Source: Flavobacteriales bacterium (GTDB taxonomy: Bacteria > Bacteroidota > Bacteroidia > Flavobacteriales > Flavobacteriaceae). From it: DNA of 64,000 nt. Made by a program: the position numbers and the translations under genes. The stretch covers positions 1-64,000 of the forward strand of contig QOQB01000004.1 in assembly GCA_003331305.1 (NCBI GenBank), given 5' to 3'. Shown in pieces: positions 29,066 to 37,495 of the stretch. The notes beneath the pieces were generated by a model, which searched no databases, had not been told where the DNA came from, and saw only the letters and a program-made list of their open reading frames with translations. Position 1 is the first letter of the stretch; the number at the start of each line of letters is the position of its first letter.

Positions 29066-29195
29066 AATAATTTGTTTTTAGCCATTAAAACACCATCACT
29101 CTTTTTTTTATATTTTTATGCAGTAACAATTTTTCAAGTGTGTCGTTAATATGCATAGTAGATTGTTTGCCTTAATTTATTTTACTTACTTTTTT

Positions 29196-31103
29196 ATGAA
29201 ACGATTATTTTTTACCCGAACTAACCTTTTCTTATTGATTTCCATTGTAATTCTTCAGGGATGTGCCAGTCTTAATTTGGCTTCGAAAAAAAGCAATATC
29301 ATTGAAACATACATAGACCTAAATGCAGTTGACAACGATCAACTTGTAGTCTCTTTAAACCCGGGTTCATTCCCAAAAGGCGAAGTAACGTTTTACATGC
29401 CTAGCGTAATACCAGGAACTTACGAATACACTGACTTTGGGCGATTTGTGTCAAACTTCAAAGCATTTGACAAGAATAATCAACTTATAGATGTAGTCAA
29501 GGAGGGAAAAAACACCTGGAAAATTGCAGAAGGTAAAAAGCTAGATCGCGTTTCCTATGTCATTGACGACACTTTTGACAGTCCCGAAGGAAAAAAGATT
29601 TACCCAATGGGCGGTACCAAAATTGAGAAAGACGAAGTGTTCTTGCTTAATTTGCATGGTTTTGTAGGTTATTTTAAAGGAGGTAAAGAATGGTCGTATC
29701 GCGTAACAATTGATTCACCAGCTGACTTGGTTCCGTTTTCGTCCCTGGAATCTGTGAGTCACACGGCAACACAAGATGTTTTTCTAGCAGGTCGTTACTT
29801 CAATATTATTGACGATCCAATTTTATATACCAACGATGACAGTATTTCCTTTTCACTTGAAGATATTGAAGTAAATCTCGCTGTTTATTCGCCAACAGGC
29901 GCACACAAAGCAGCTGATTTTAAAGAAACAATAGAAACGATGATGCAAGCACAAAAACGTTTCTTAGGGGACGCGAATGCTACCAAAAGCTATGACATTT
30001 TGCTCTTGTTAATGAGTATGGAAGAATTGCAGCAATTTGGTGGTGTACAAGGTGCACTTGAGCATCACACGTCTACGACGGTTGTTTTTTATGAAGGAAT
30101 TGACACCGAATCGTTAAAAGAGTATCTGGTGGATGTGGTGTCTCACGAGTTTTTCCATACACTAACGCCTTTAAACGTTCACTCCGAGCAAATTCATTAC
30201 TTCAATTATAACGAAGGTATCATGTCGCAACACCTGTGGATGTATGAAGGGACTACGGAATATTTTGCCAATCTTTTCCAAGTGCAGCAAGAACTTATAG
30301 ACGAAAATGATTTTTATGGCCGTATGTCAGATAAAATTTCAAGTGCCAAGCGTTACGATGACACTATGCCATTTACGGTAATGAGCACGAATATTGTTGA
30401 AGAACCTTACCAATCCAATTACCAAAATGTATATTATAAAGGCGCTTTGATTAATATGTGCTTGGATATTATCATCCGTGAGCAGAGTGGGGGAGCACGT
30501 GGTTTTTTGGATGTAATGCAAGCTTTGGCAAAAAAATACGGAGTAGATACACCTTTTACTGACGACAAACTCTTTGATGAAATCATAGCCATGACTTATC
30601 CAGAAGTAGGCGATTTTATTAAGACCTATATTCAAGGCGAAACACCTATTCCCTATACAGAATTTTTAGAGAAAGCAGGCGTTACCATTTCAGAAACAGA
30701 CCAAGAATTACCGAGTATTATCATGGTTGCTCCACAACAGCCCTTTATTGCTCCGCAACCCAACGAAGCTGGAACAAGGGATTTGGTTGTAACGGGATTA
30801 AATAACCGCCTTAGTGAAATTGGTTTTCAAGAAGGCGATCTGTTACGCGTGTTTAATGGTGAAGAAATTCCTGCGCTTACTCAAGAAAACATGGGTGCTT
30901 TAAATAATTTGTTTGGTACCTCTTTTGGTTGGACAGCCGACCAAGAGGTTACGTTTGAAGTAGAACGCGCAGGCACACCCGTAACACTTAGCGGAACTGT
31001 AGGAGTGGCAATTACTCCAGCAAAAGGGATCTCGGCAATGGAAAACGCCACACCAGCGCAAATGGCTTTGCGAAACGTTTGGTTGCATGGAAAAGAGGAG
31101 TAG
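29196..31103 (+). CDS. M61 family metallopeptidase with PDZ domain, lipoprotein
   Basis: Probable glycyl-aminopeptidase-type enzyme of 635 residues, anchored in the envelope. The signal segment ends ILQGC (lipobox Cys about 23). The N-terminal beta domain (about 35-200) precedes the thermolysin-like catalytic domain with HEFFH (zinc; VSHEFFHTLTPLN, about 320) and the Glu ligand in YEGTTEYFANL. A C-terminal PDZ-like domain (about 530-625) has GFQEGDLLRVFNGEEI. The track start 29151 gives 15 extra residues; ATG 29196 gives a normal signal peptide. It stands alone after the his operon. Confidence 0.88.
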   Translation: MKRLFFTRTNLFLLISIVILQGCASLNLASKKSNIIETYIDLNAVDNDQLVVSLNPGSFPKGEVTFYMPSVIPGTYEYTDFGRFVSNFKAFDKNNQLIDVVKEGKNTWKIAEGKKLDRVSYVIDDTFDSPEGKKIYPMGGTKIEKDEVFLLNLHGFVGYFKGGKEWSYRVTIDSPADLVPFSSLESVSHTATQDVFLAGRYFNIIDDPILYTNDDSISFSLEDIEVNLAVYSPTGAHKAADFKETIETMMQAQKRFLGDANATKSYDILLLLMSMEELQQFGGVQGALEHHTSTTVVFYEGIDTESLKEYLVDVVSHEFFHTLTPLNVHSEQIHYFNYNEGIMSQHLWMYEGTTEYFANLFQVQQELIDENDFYGRMSDKISSAKRYDDTMPFTVMSTNIVEEPYQSNYQNVYYKGALINMCLDIIIREQSGGARGFLDVMQALAKKYGVDTPFTDDKLFDEIIAMTYPEVGDFIKTYIQGETPIPYTEFLEKAGVTISETDQELPSIIMVAPQQPFIAPQPNEAGTRDLVVTGLNNRLSEIGFQEGDLLRVFNGEEIPALTQENMGALNNLFGTSFGWTADQEVTFEVERAGTPVTLSGTVGVAITPAKGISAMENATPAQMALRNVWLHGKEE

Positions 31104-31200
31104 AAAGGATTTTGTTCCTATAAAAACTTCATTATGTTTTGTGTCTTCATATGTGATCTACAAGCTATGTAAGATTTACAGTAAACCTCCCTTTATTATT

Positions 31201-31220
31201 TGTTTAGCATAGGCTAAACA
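31201..31220. promoter_or_regulatory. Perfect inverted repeat upstream of a lipoprotein gene
   Basis: TGTTTAGC-atag-GCTAAACA: 8-base perfect arms, 4-base spacer, 30 bases before the ATG at 31251. No T-run follows, so it is more likely an operator than a terminator. The binding protein is unknown. Confidence 0.45.
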
Positions 31221-31250
31221 TCTACTTTAGGCACCACTAAATCTTACATC

Positions 31251-31649
31251 ATGAAATTCTTTATATTCTACGTCTTTTTTGCTGCCTTTTTCTCATGTGA
31301 TAATGAAAATAAAACAGCACACCCGTTGGTTGGCTTATGGCAAGTACAGCAAATCTTTCAACAAGGTAACGAGTTGGAACTTGATAAATGTGCGTTACTC
31401 ACAACTTCCGAATTCAAAACTGGAGGTATTTTTTTTGAAAAAAGATATTCGGAGCGTATTCTTGGGTGTTCTTTAAATAATGAAAGTGGTACCTGGTCTG
31501 AAACCAGTGAAAATACAGTGCGCCTATCCTTTGATAACCGAGTAACAGCCTATCAAAATACCAAATTTATTATTGATGATAACATGATGACCTTAACGGA
31601 TGGGGATGGCTCTGAAACTTTTGCCATTGTGTTTAAGAAAGTAGAATGA
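31251..31649 (+). CDS. Small lipocalin-like lipoprotein
   Basis: The 132-residue protein has a short signal segment with lipobox FFSC (Cys about 16), then a beta-rich domain. HPLVGLWQVQQIFQQGNELELDKC and the final MTLTDGDGSETFAIVFKK resemble lipocalin-like domains common in flavobacterial lipoproteins. Function unknown. It is preceded by a palindromic site and followed after 33 bases by the DUF2461 gene. Confidence 0.65.
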   Translation: MKFFIFYVFFAAFFSCDNENKTAHPLVGLWQVQQIFQQGNELELDKCALLTTSEFKTGGIFFEKRYSERILGCSLNNESGTWSETSENTVRLSFDNRVTAYQNTKFIIDDNMMTLTDGDGSETFAIVFKKVE

Positions 31650-31682
31650 CTTAGAGCGCAATTGTTTTAATATATTTACAAC

Positions 31683-32351
31683 ATGCAGCTATCATCAGAC
31701 ATCTTTTCTTTTTTTAAAAAACTCGAAAAAAACAACAATCGTGAGTGGTTTGAACAACACAAACCCGAGTTTAAGGCGTTGGAAACTACGGTTAAGCAGT
31801 TTGGCGAAGCCCTGAAAGACCAACTCAACCAACACGATAGCATTGACCGCTTTAAGCTGTTTCGTGTGTACCGTGATGTGCGCTTTTCCAAAGATAAAAC
31901 ACCCTATAAAATACATTTTGGCCTTACATGGCACCGCACCAAACCCGAATACAGAGGCGGCTATTACCTGCACCTAAAACCCAACGATATCTTTTTGGCC
32001 TGTGGGTTTTGGGATCCCAACCCGGCAGACCTAAAGCGTATTCGACAAGAAATAGACATGGACGCTGATGAGTACCGCAACATCATTAACGAACCTAACT
32101 TTAAACGCATTTGGGGCAAACTCCAAGGCGATGCCGTAAAAACCGCACCCAAAGGCTATGCCAAAGACCACCCAAACATTGATTTACTTCGCCATAAGCA
32201 GCATATCTTTATGGTACGCTATACAGAGGAAGATGTTGCCGCCGCAGACTTTTTAGACCGCTTAGACACCGCCCTACAAGCCGTACGCCCCTTTGTGGAC
32301 TATATGAGTGCCGTGCTGACCACCAATGCTGATGGGGAAAGTTTGGTTTAA
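31683..32351 (+). CDS. DUF2461 family protein
   Basis: Conserved protein of 222 residues (TIGR02453/DUF2461) of unknown biochemical role, probably cytoplasmic. Family marks: FFKKLEKNNNREWFEQHKPEF at the N-terminus, FRVYRDVRFSKDKTPYK (about 60) and GYYLHLKPNDIFLACGFW (about 96). Its stop overlaps the opposite 61-residue gene by 4 bases. Codons look more C-ending than in neighbours by eye. Confidence 0.88.
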   Translation: MQLSSDIFSFFKKLEKNNNREWFEQHKPEFKALETTVKQFGEALKDQLNQHDSIDRFKLFRVYRDVRFSKDKTPYKIHFGLTWHRTKPEYRGGYYLHLKPNDIFLACGFWDPNPADLKRIRQEIDMDADEYRNIINEPNFKRIWGKLQGDAVKTAPKGYAKDHPNIDLLRHKQHIFMVRYTEEDVAAADFLDRLDTALQAVRPFVDYMSAVLTTNADGESLV

Positions 32352-32533
32352 TATTTTTTCTTTATACGTTTGCTATTAGCCCACGCCAATACCAAGGTAA
32401 TAATCAAAAAGACGCGCGTATCTTTCAATACAAAAGCTTCTTGATTGTATTCGGATATGCCCCAAGTTGCTAATAAGGCAGCACCATATAAAAGAACAAA
32501 GGTTTTGATAAAAGTGTAGGTAGTGGGTTTCAT
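32348..32533 (-). CDS. Small membrane protein, unknown function (61 aa)
   Basis: ATG at 32533 (MKPTTYTFIK) gives 61 residues with two hydrophobic helices (FVLLYGAALLATWGI and VFLIITLVLAWA) and a basic C-terminus (KRIKKKY). The track start 32584 would run into the upstream 37-residue ORF. It is the last of a reverse row of tiny membrane proteins, 10 bases after the previous one. Confidence 0.6.
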   Translation of the reverse strand: MKPTTYTFIKTFVLLYGAALLATWGISEYNQEAFVLKDTRVFLIITLVLAWANSKRIKKKY

Positions 32534-32543
32534 GGGTGTTGTT

Positions 32544-32657
32544 TTATAATTTATAATCGTCTTTATTTCTAAAAATATAGTCAACCAAAAAGTTTAGCGC
32601 TTTTACAATAACAAAATAAACAACAACGAGAATAGCTAAAAGAATGAGTATGCCCAT
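32544..32657 (-). CDS. Tiny single-helix membrane protein (37 aa), not in ORF track
   Basis: ATG 32657 to TAA 32544 encodes a protein starting MGILILLAILVVVYFVIV, one strong hydrophobic helix followed by a short charged tail (FRNKDDYKL). It is in the same strand and close row as the flanking small membrane proteins. The sequence is too short to assign a family; reality as a gene rests on the strong helix-plus-charged-tail layout and gene spacing. Confidence 0.45.
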   Translation of the reverse strand: MGILILLAILVVVYFVIVKALNFLVDYIFRNKDDYKL

Positions 32658-32723
32658 ATCAATATTTAATAACAGTTTTGTAAAAGAGCCAGTGAAAAAA
32701 AACAGTCATGGATCGAAAGTTTA

Positions 32724-32897
32724 TTAGCCTGTAATCAGGGGTAGAATGACAATCAATGCAACAATAGGCAAAATGAGCCAAAACAGCAGCTCAAGTAATG
32801 CCATGCATCCGGGAAGGGCATAAAATTTATATTCATACTTTTCTTTTATCGCCAAGTACACAATATAAAAAACCGCAATTCCAAATAATACTTCCAT
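32724..32897 (-). CDS. Small two-helix membrane protein (57 aa), not in ORF track
   Basis: ATG 32897 to TAA 32724. The N-terminal helix (MEVLFGIAVFYIVYLAI) is followed by a charged KEKYEYKFY stretch, then a long hydrophobic C-terminal half (MALLELLFWLILPIVALIVILPLI). This topology is unlikely by chance. It is in line with the other small reverse genes, with a terminator just upstream at 32930. Function unknown. Confidence 0.55.
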   Translation of the reverse strand: MEVLFGIAVFYIVYLAIKEKYEYKFYALPGCMALLELLFWLILPIVALIVILPLITG

Positions 32898-32929
32898 AAG
32901 CAAGGGAACAATATTAAAAAAAGCGATAA

Positions 32930-32955
32930 AAAATGCCCAATTTCTTGGGCATTTT
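32930..32955 (-). terminator. Intrinsic terminator
   Basis: An 11-base stem AAAATGCCCAA / TTGGGCATTTT with loop TTTC sits just past the stop of the 127-residue gene on the minus strand and is followed there by T residues. It could act in both directions. Confidence 0.75.
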
Positions 32956-32969
32956 AATCTGTGGGGTTT

Positions 32970-33353
32970 TTACTTGCTTTTACCTATGGTAAAGCCTACC
33001 ACACCGCCCATAAGAGCAGTGGAAACAACAGCAATAAGCACATCGGTGATAAACCGCTCAATATCCAAGTCTCCCATGGAAGAGGACATAAAGAAATTCA
33101 TACTAACGGCATACAGTAGTCCCATAATCAGGCCTACTTTTGCTCCAGCTCTAAAGCTACCGATATGCGCCCATCGGCTGTAAACAATCGAAAATATAAG
33201 GACATAAAATAAGCAGCCTAAAAAAATATACAGCATAGATTGCCCTTCACTTTCAGGGTATAAATCCGTAAAAAGGGTGCCGTAAAATAACCATCCGAGT
33301 GCAAAATACACGATGGTTCCTATAATTGTCGAATAAATAATAGATTTGTTCAT
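32970..33353 (-). CDS. Four-helix membrane protein, unknown function
   Basis: The 127-residue protein has four hydrophobic segments (about 5-24, 42-60, 72-92, 103-123) with little soluble sequence. FYGTLFTDLYP after the first helix and GLIMGLLYAVSMNFFM in the third recall DUF1761-type proteins, but the match is uncertain. It ends at a clear terminator, so it forms its own unit separate from the tiny proteins downstream. Confidence 0.7.
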   Translation of the reverse strand: MNKSIIYSTIIGTIVYFALGWLFYGTLFTDLYPESEGQSMLYIFLGCLFYVLIFSIVYSRWAHIGSFRAGAKVGLIMGLLYAVSMNFFMSSSMGDLDIERFITDVLIAVVSTALMGGVVGFTIGKSK

Positions 33354-33440
33354 TTTTGATAATTTGATACTAAATTATATGTTTTATTCATAAAAAAAGA
33401 ACAAAACAGGAAAAACAATAATAATTATTCAAATATTAAC

Positions 33441-33857
33441 CTAGATAACTTTTACTTCATCTTGAGGCACCAAAAGCTGCATTTGATCTTGAAGTCTGGC
33501 AATGACCAAATTCATCATACGCTTGTTGAGTTTGGATGAATTGGAAATATAGTGTTGGTATTCATCTATAGTAAACTGGCCAATCAACATACCTTTTAAC
33601 GAATTGCGAAACTTCTGGTCTTTGCAAACGGCTGTTTCAATATATTGAAGCCTTTTATCCAATGAAAGCTCATGGAATACGCCTTTGTGTTTGTTGGCAT
33701 AATTGATAAAAGCCGCTAGGAGCAAAGGGTTTTGCAGTTTGAGAATGGGACGCATGGTAGCGTTTTGAAAACGCTCTTCATCTGACATGTTATCAAACGT
33801 TTGATGCTTTTTTATTTCGGGGCGAATGCGAAGTAGGTCGTTGTGCCTGTCATTCAT
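33441..33857 (-). CDS. Conserved flavobacterial protein, unknown function
   Basis: The 138-residue, helix-rich, soluble protein reads MNDRHNDLLRIRPEI at the start and contains RNSLKGMLIGQFTIDEYQHY (about 90). Close relatives in flavobacteria are often labelled glyoxalase (recollection), but no vicinal-oxygen-chelate metal pattern is visible, so I do not use that name. It is a single gene with no evident operon partner. Confidence 0.7.
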   Translation of the reverse strand: MNDRHNDLLRIRPEIKKHQTFDNMSDEERFQNATMRPILKLQNPLLLAAFINYANKHKGVFHELSLDKRLQYIETAVCKDQKFRNSLKGMLIGQFTIDEYQHYISNSSKLNKRMMNLVIARLQDQMQLLVPQDEVKVI

Positions 33858-34018
33858 TGTAAAGAAATATTTGTTAAAAATAATTCAGATATATGTGCTG
33901 TTCTTGTTTCTATTTTTTTGTTTTCCATAGTTTTTTAACAACCACATGAGTTAAACTAAAGGTAATCATTTCTTAACATAATTTTATTTAAATTGAAATT
34001 TTTAATAATTTGATCAAA

Positions 34019-34948
34019 ATGAAAACTAAACTAACAATACTAATTTTAGCTATAAGCACCATGCTTGTGGCGCAAAAAAAGAAAAACGGAGCCATTTATA
34101 TAAAACATCCTGCAAATCAGGTTGTATTAGATTTTTTAGCAGCTTTTTCTCAAAACGACAGCGTGGCTGTTGCAAACCTAATAGCTGATGATTACAAAGG
34201 CTATGATGGTCTAAACATGAATCCCGACAAAGAAGCAAGTACAAAATCGGATATTTTAAATGCAATGAAAAACTGGAATAACTTGGTGTCGCATTTAAAC
34301 ATTGAGCACACATCAAGTGGATATCCCGACGCCATTGAATATAACGACACAGAATTCTCGGGAGGTACTTGGGTGTATGCGTGGGAAAAATATACTGGAA
34401 TGCATACTAAAACAGGTGTCAAGCTTAACATGCCTGCGCATTTTCAATACGTTGTAAATGATGAGAATAAAATTGTGTTTAGTCGCTCATATATGAACAA
34501 GAATCCATTTACTGCCATCTACAGAAACTCCAATAAGGTTGTTGGAGGTACTGTGTATTCACACCACGAAAACATCAATAAGGTTAGAAAAATGATGCAT
34601 TCGTATCAGTTTAATGACATGGTGGGAGCTTATGAATACTATAACGAAGACACCAATTTTAAATGGGGTAGCATGGACTGGGACGCTGATCCTGTTGATT
34701 TAGAGGCTGCTAAAGCATCTGATAAAGAGTTTATGTCAAATTTTACTATTAATAGTATGAATAACTCTTGGATTGAATATCAAGAAATGGAGCTTGGTGG
34801 GAATTTTGTAGAAAGTTTTTGGCGCGTTAATGTCACTAGAAAAACGGATAATAAAAATATTGTTTTCGGGCTCTATATGACACATCAATTTAATGACGAA
34901 AACGAAATTACAAAAGTTCGTAACTTATTTAATGCCGCAGCATTATAA
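34019..34948 (+). CDS. Secreted NTF2/SnoaL-like protein, unknown function
   Basis: The 309-residue protein starts with a signal peptide (MKTKLTILILAISTMLVA). The track start (TTG 34010) is three codons upstream; ATG 34019 is used. Two repeated halves are visible: HPANQVVLDFLAAFSQNDSVAVANLIADDYKGYDG (about 30) and a weaker C-terminal one, both resembling SnoaL-like cone folds, with Trp-rich patches. It probably acts in the periplasm or outside; the ligand is unknown. A terminator follows. Confidence 0.7.
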   Translation: MKTKLTILILAISTMLVAQKKKNGAIYIKHPANQVVLDFLAAFSQNDSVAVANLIADDYKGYDGLNMNPDKEASTKSDILNAMKNWNNLVSHLNIEHTSSGYPDAIEYNDTEFSGGTWVYAWEKYTGMHTKTGVKLNMPAHFQYVVNDENKIVFSRSYMNKNPFTAIYRNSNKVVGGTVYSHHENINKVRKMMHSYQFNDMVGAYEYYNEDTNFKWGSMDWDADPVDLEAAKASDKEFMSNFTINSMNNSWIEYQEMELGGNFVESFWRVNVTRKTDNKNIVFGLYMTHQFNDENEITKVRNLFNAAAL

Positions 34949-34960
34949 TAAACTAATATA

Positions 34961-34986
34961 AGACCCTTGTTATTAGGGTCTTTTTA
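34961..34986 (+). terminator. Intrinsic terminator
   Basis: Stem AGACCCT / AGGGTCT with a 7-base loop followed by TTTTT, 12 bases after the stop of the SnoaL-like gene. Confidence 0.75.
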
Positions 34987-35047
34987 ATAAATTTATATTG
35001 AATGATAATTTATGTTATGTTAAATTATATTTGAATCCTAAATTTAC

Positions 35048-35055
35048 TAATTTCG
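35048..35055 (+). promoter_or_regulatory. Promoter -7 element of ald
   Basis: TAATTTCG, one base off TAnnTTTG, 25 bases before the ald ATG and after the preceding terminator. Confidence 0.45.
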
Positions 35056-35080
35056 TTATACTCAATTTAAATATACCCCT

Positions 35081-36184
35081 ATGACGATTGGAATTCCAAA
35101 AGAAATCAAAAACAATGAGTTTCGCGTGAGCTTAACACCCGCACAAGTGTCTGCCCTTGCGTTGTCACATAAAGTTATTGTACAACAAAGTGCTGGATTG
35201 GGTTCTGGTTTTGTTGATACTGCCTACCTTGAAGCTGGCGCATCTATGGCAAACACTATCGAGGAAGTGTACTCGCTAGCGGATCTCATTGTAAAGGTAA
35301 AAGAACCATTGGCTAAAGAATTTCCATTAATTCAGGCAAAACATACCATTTTCACTTATTTCCATTTTGCTTCTTCCGAAGCACTTACCCTAGCCATGAA
35401 ACAAAGTGGCGCAATTTGTATTGCTTACGAGACCATTGAAGACGACAATGGCAGTCTACCTCTTCTTACTCCTATGTCTGAAGTGGCTGGACGTTTAGCA
35501 GGACAACAAGCCGCCAAATACTTAGAGAAACCCCAAGGTGGTAGCGGTATCCTCATTGGTGGTGTTACTGGTGTGCCACCTGCTAAAGCTATGGTTTTAG
35601 GAGGTGGTGTTGTGGGTACTAATGCCACAGATGTACTTGTGGGCATGGGCGCAGACGTCACCCTTTTTGATATAAACGAAAAACGCCTTGATGAATTGGT
35701 ATCCCATTTTAATGGAAAAATTAACCCGATGTTGGCTACCAAAGAAAATATTGGAGCATACCTTCCTCTTGCTGACGTTGTTATTGGCGCTGTGCTGGTA
35801 AAAGGCGCCAAAGCACCAAAGCTTATTTCCAAAGACATGCTATCGCTGATGCGTCCGAAATCTGTACTGGTAGATGTTGCTGTTGATCAAGGCGGATGTT
35901 TTGAAACCACAAAGGCAACAACTCACGGAAATCCCACATATACAGTAGATGGAATTCTGCATTATGCAGTTGCTAATATGCCAGGTGCAGTACCACAGAC
36001 ATCCACCAAAGCGTTGTCAAAGGCTACTTTTCCATACCTTATGGAGTTGATTTCAACACCTGTAAACCGCTTAGATCATAACTTTAAAAAAGGTATTAAT
36101 ATATACAAAGGGCATATTACAAACAAAGAAGTTGCCAATGCATTTCAACTTCCCTACACTCCTTTGTCAAATATTTTGGACTAA
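35081..36184 (+). CDS. ald: Alanine dehydrogenase
   Basis: NAD-dependent oxidative deamination of alanine to pyruvate, 367 residues. Family motifs: MTIGIPKEIKNNEFRVSLTP (N-terminus), YFHFASS with catalytic His about 96, and the Rossmann motif VLGGGVVGTNATDVLVGMGADVTLFD (about 170), then AVDQGGCFETT (about 267). It has its own promoter and is followed after 16 bases by an oxygenase gene. A cytoplasmic route for using alanine as nitrogen or carbon source. Confidence 0.94.
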   Translation: MTIGIPKEIKNNEFRVSLTPAQVSALALSHKVIVQQSAGLGSGFVDTAYLEAGASMANTIEEVYSLADLIVKVKEPLAKEFPLIQAKHTIFTYFHFASSEALTLAMKQSGAICIAYETIEDDNGSLPLLTPMSEVAGRLAGQQAAKYLEKPQGGSGILIGGVTGVPPAKAMVLGGGVVGTNATDVLVGMGADVTLFDINEKRLDELVSHFNGKINPMLATKENIGAYLPLADVVIGAVLVKGAKAPKLISKDMLSLMRPKSVLVDVAVDQGGCFETTKATTHGNPTYTVDGILHYAVANMPGAVPQTSTKALSKATFPYLMELISTPVNRLDHNFKKGINIYKGHITNKEVANAFQLPYTPLSNILD

Positions 36185-36200
36185 TGCCTATCTTGCAGGT

Positions 36201-37151
36201 ATGAATAGTATTCCTTCTTTAAACCTTCAAAATTTCACATCTGGAACCCAAACACAACGGGATCAATTTGTTTCTGATTTGGGCCGTGCCTATGAAGAAA
36301 TTGGCTTTGTTGCTATTTCAGGACATTTCTTATCCGAATCACTCATAGATGAACTGTACAAACAGGTTAAAGCATTTTTTGATTTACCAGAAGCAGTAAA
36401 AAAGAAATATGAAATTGCAGGCGGCGGCGGTCAGCGAGGGTATACTCCTTTTGGAAAAGAACATGCCAAAGGTAAAACTGCAGGCGACTTAAAAGAGTTT
36501 TGGCATTTTGGTCAATATGCGGAAGTGGCCGAAGAACTCAAGCCACACTACCCCCCTAATGTCTTGGTCAAAGAAATTCCTGCTTTTAACGAAGTTGGCA
36601 AAGCTACTTTTGAGGCACTAGAAAAGACAGGTACTGCGCTATTGCAGGCCATAGCACTTCACTTAGGTTTGGACACCCATTATTTTGATGATTTTGTTGC
36701 CACGGGCAATAGCATCCTCCGTCCTATCCATTATCCACCCATACAATCTGCACCTAAAGACGCAGAACGAGCTGCCGCTCATGGAGATATCAATCTAATA
36801 ACCCTACTCATGGGTGCCCATGGAAAAGGATTACAAGTTTTGAACAGGGATAACGAATGGATTGACGCCATTGCGGGTCAAAATGAACTTATGGTTAATG
36901 TGGGCGATATGCTATCGCGGCATACCAACAATGCATTAAAGTCTACCATACACCGCGTGGTTAATCCACCAAAAAAATTGTGGGGAACATCGCGTTATTC
37001 TATTCCGTTTTTTATGCATCCTGTTGCCACGATGCCTTTAAACGTTTTATCACATTGTATATCCGAGCAAAATCCCAAGCAGTTTGAGGACATTACGGCA
37101 GGAAAATTTCTTCGGGAACGACTTATAGATCTTGGACTACTCAAAAAATAA
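36201..37151 (+). CDS. Isopenicillin-N-synthase-like Fe(II) oxygenase
   Basis: Double-stranded beta-helix non-heme iron oxygenase of 316 residues. Iron ligands are in AAHGDINLITLL (His, Asp, about 193) and LKSTIHRVVNP (His, about 248), with the Arg-x-Ser of co-substrate binding in SRYSIPFFMHP (about 262). The N-terminal DIOX_N domain has IGFVAISGH. The track start 36132 overlaps ald; ATG 36201 is used. The substrate is unknown; no antibiotic genes are nearby, so the family name should not be read as function. Its stop overlaps the start of the SUI1 gene. Confidence 0.88.
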   Translation: MNSIPSLNLQNFTSGTQTQRDQFVSDLGRAYEEIGFVAISGHFLSESLIDELYKQVKAFFDLPEAVKKKYEIAGGGGQRGYTPFGKEHAKGKTAGDLKEFWHFGQYAEVAEELKPHYPPNVLVKEIPAFNEVGKATFEALEKTGTALLQAIALHLGLDTHYFDDFVATGNSILRPIHYPPIQSAPKDAERAAAHGDINLITLLMGAHGKGLQVLNRDNEWIDAIAGQNELMVNVGDMLSRHTNNALKSTIHRVVNPPKKLWGTSRYSIPFFMHPVATMPLNVLSHCISEQNPKQFEDITAGKFLRERLIDLGLLKK

Positions 37152-37486
37152 TGGCAAAGCTGAAGGATTTATCTGATTTGAAAAAGCTTTTTCCGGAGGC
37201 GGAAGGAGCCTATGTTCCTGAACCAGAAGCACCAAAAGAGAAGCTTAAACAACACTTAGAAGCCCATTTTAGCAATAAAGGTCGTGGAGGGAAAACGGTA
37301 ACTGTTATCAAGGGTTTCGTAGGGTCAGATGTAGAACTTAAGACGTTAGCAAAAAAAATTAAACAGCACTGTAGCGTTGGCGGAAGCGTGAAAGACAACG
37401 AGATCATCATTCAAGGGAACGTACGCGACAAAGTCATGAAAATGCTTCAAAACGAAGGGCATCATGTAAAACGAGTTGGTGGTTAA
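37151..37486 (+). CDS. SUI1/YciH family translation factor
   Basis: The 111-residue protein has the eIF1/SUI1 core in its C-terminal half: GGKTVTVIKGFVGSDVELKTLAKKIKQHCSVGGSVKD, then IIIQGNVRDKVMKML. Bacterial YciH modulates initiation fidelity. The first 35 residues are a charged extension. It overlaps the oxygenase stop by one base and precedes the acyl-CoA ligase by 9 bases. Confidence 0.92.
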   Translation: MAKLKDLSDLKKLFPEAEGAYVPEPEAPKEKLKQHLEAHFSNKGRGGKTVTVIKGFVGSDVELKTLAKKIKQHCSVGGSVKDNEIIIQGNVRDKVMKMLQNEGHHVKRVGG

Positions 37487-37495
37487 TTGTAACGT

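Noticed and set aside
29196-31103. Type IX secretion C-terminal signal on the M61 protein
   Set aside because: The protein ends in a PDZ-like domain, has a lipobox, and shows no CTD-type terminal domain.
31110-31130. Short hairpin AGGA...TCCT after the M61 gene as a terminator
   Set aside because: The stem has only four or five pairs and no T-run.
33441-33857. Glyoxalase
   Set aside because: The label exists for similar proteins, but no metal-binding vicinal-oxygen-chelate pattern is visible.
36201-37151. Beta-lactam biosynthesis gene
   Set aside because: Only the general oxygenase family is supported; no ACV synthetase or related genes are present.
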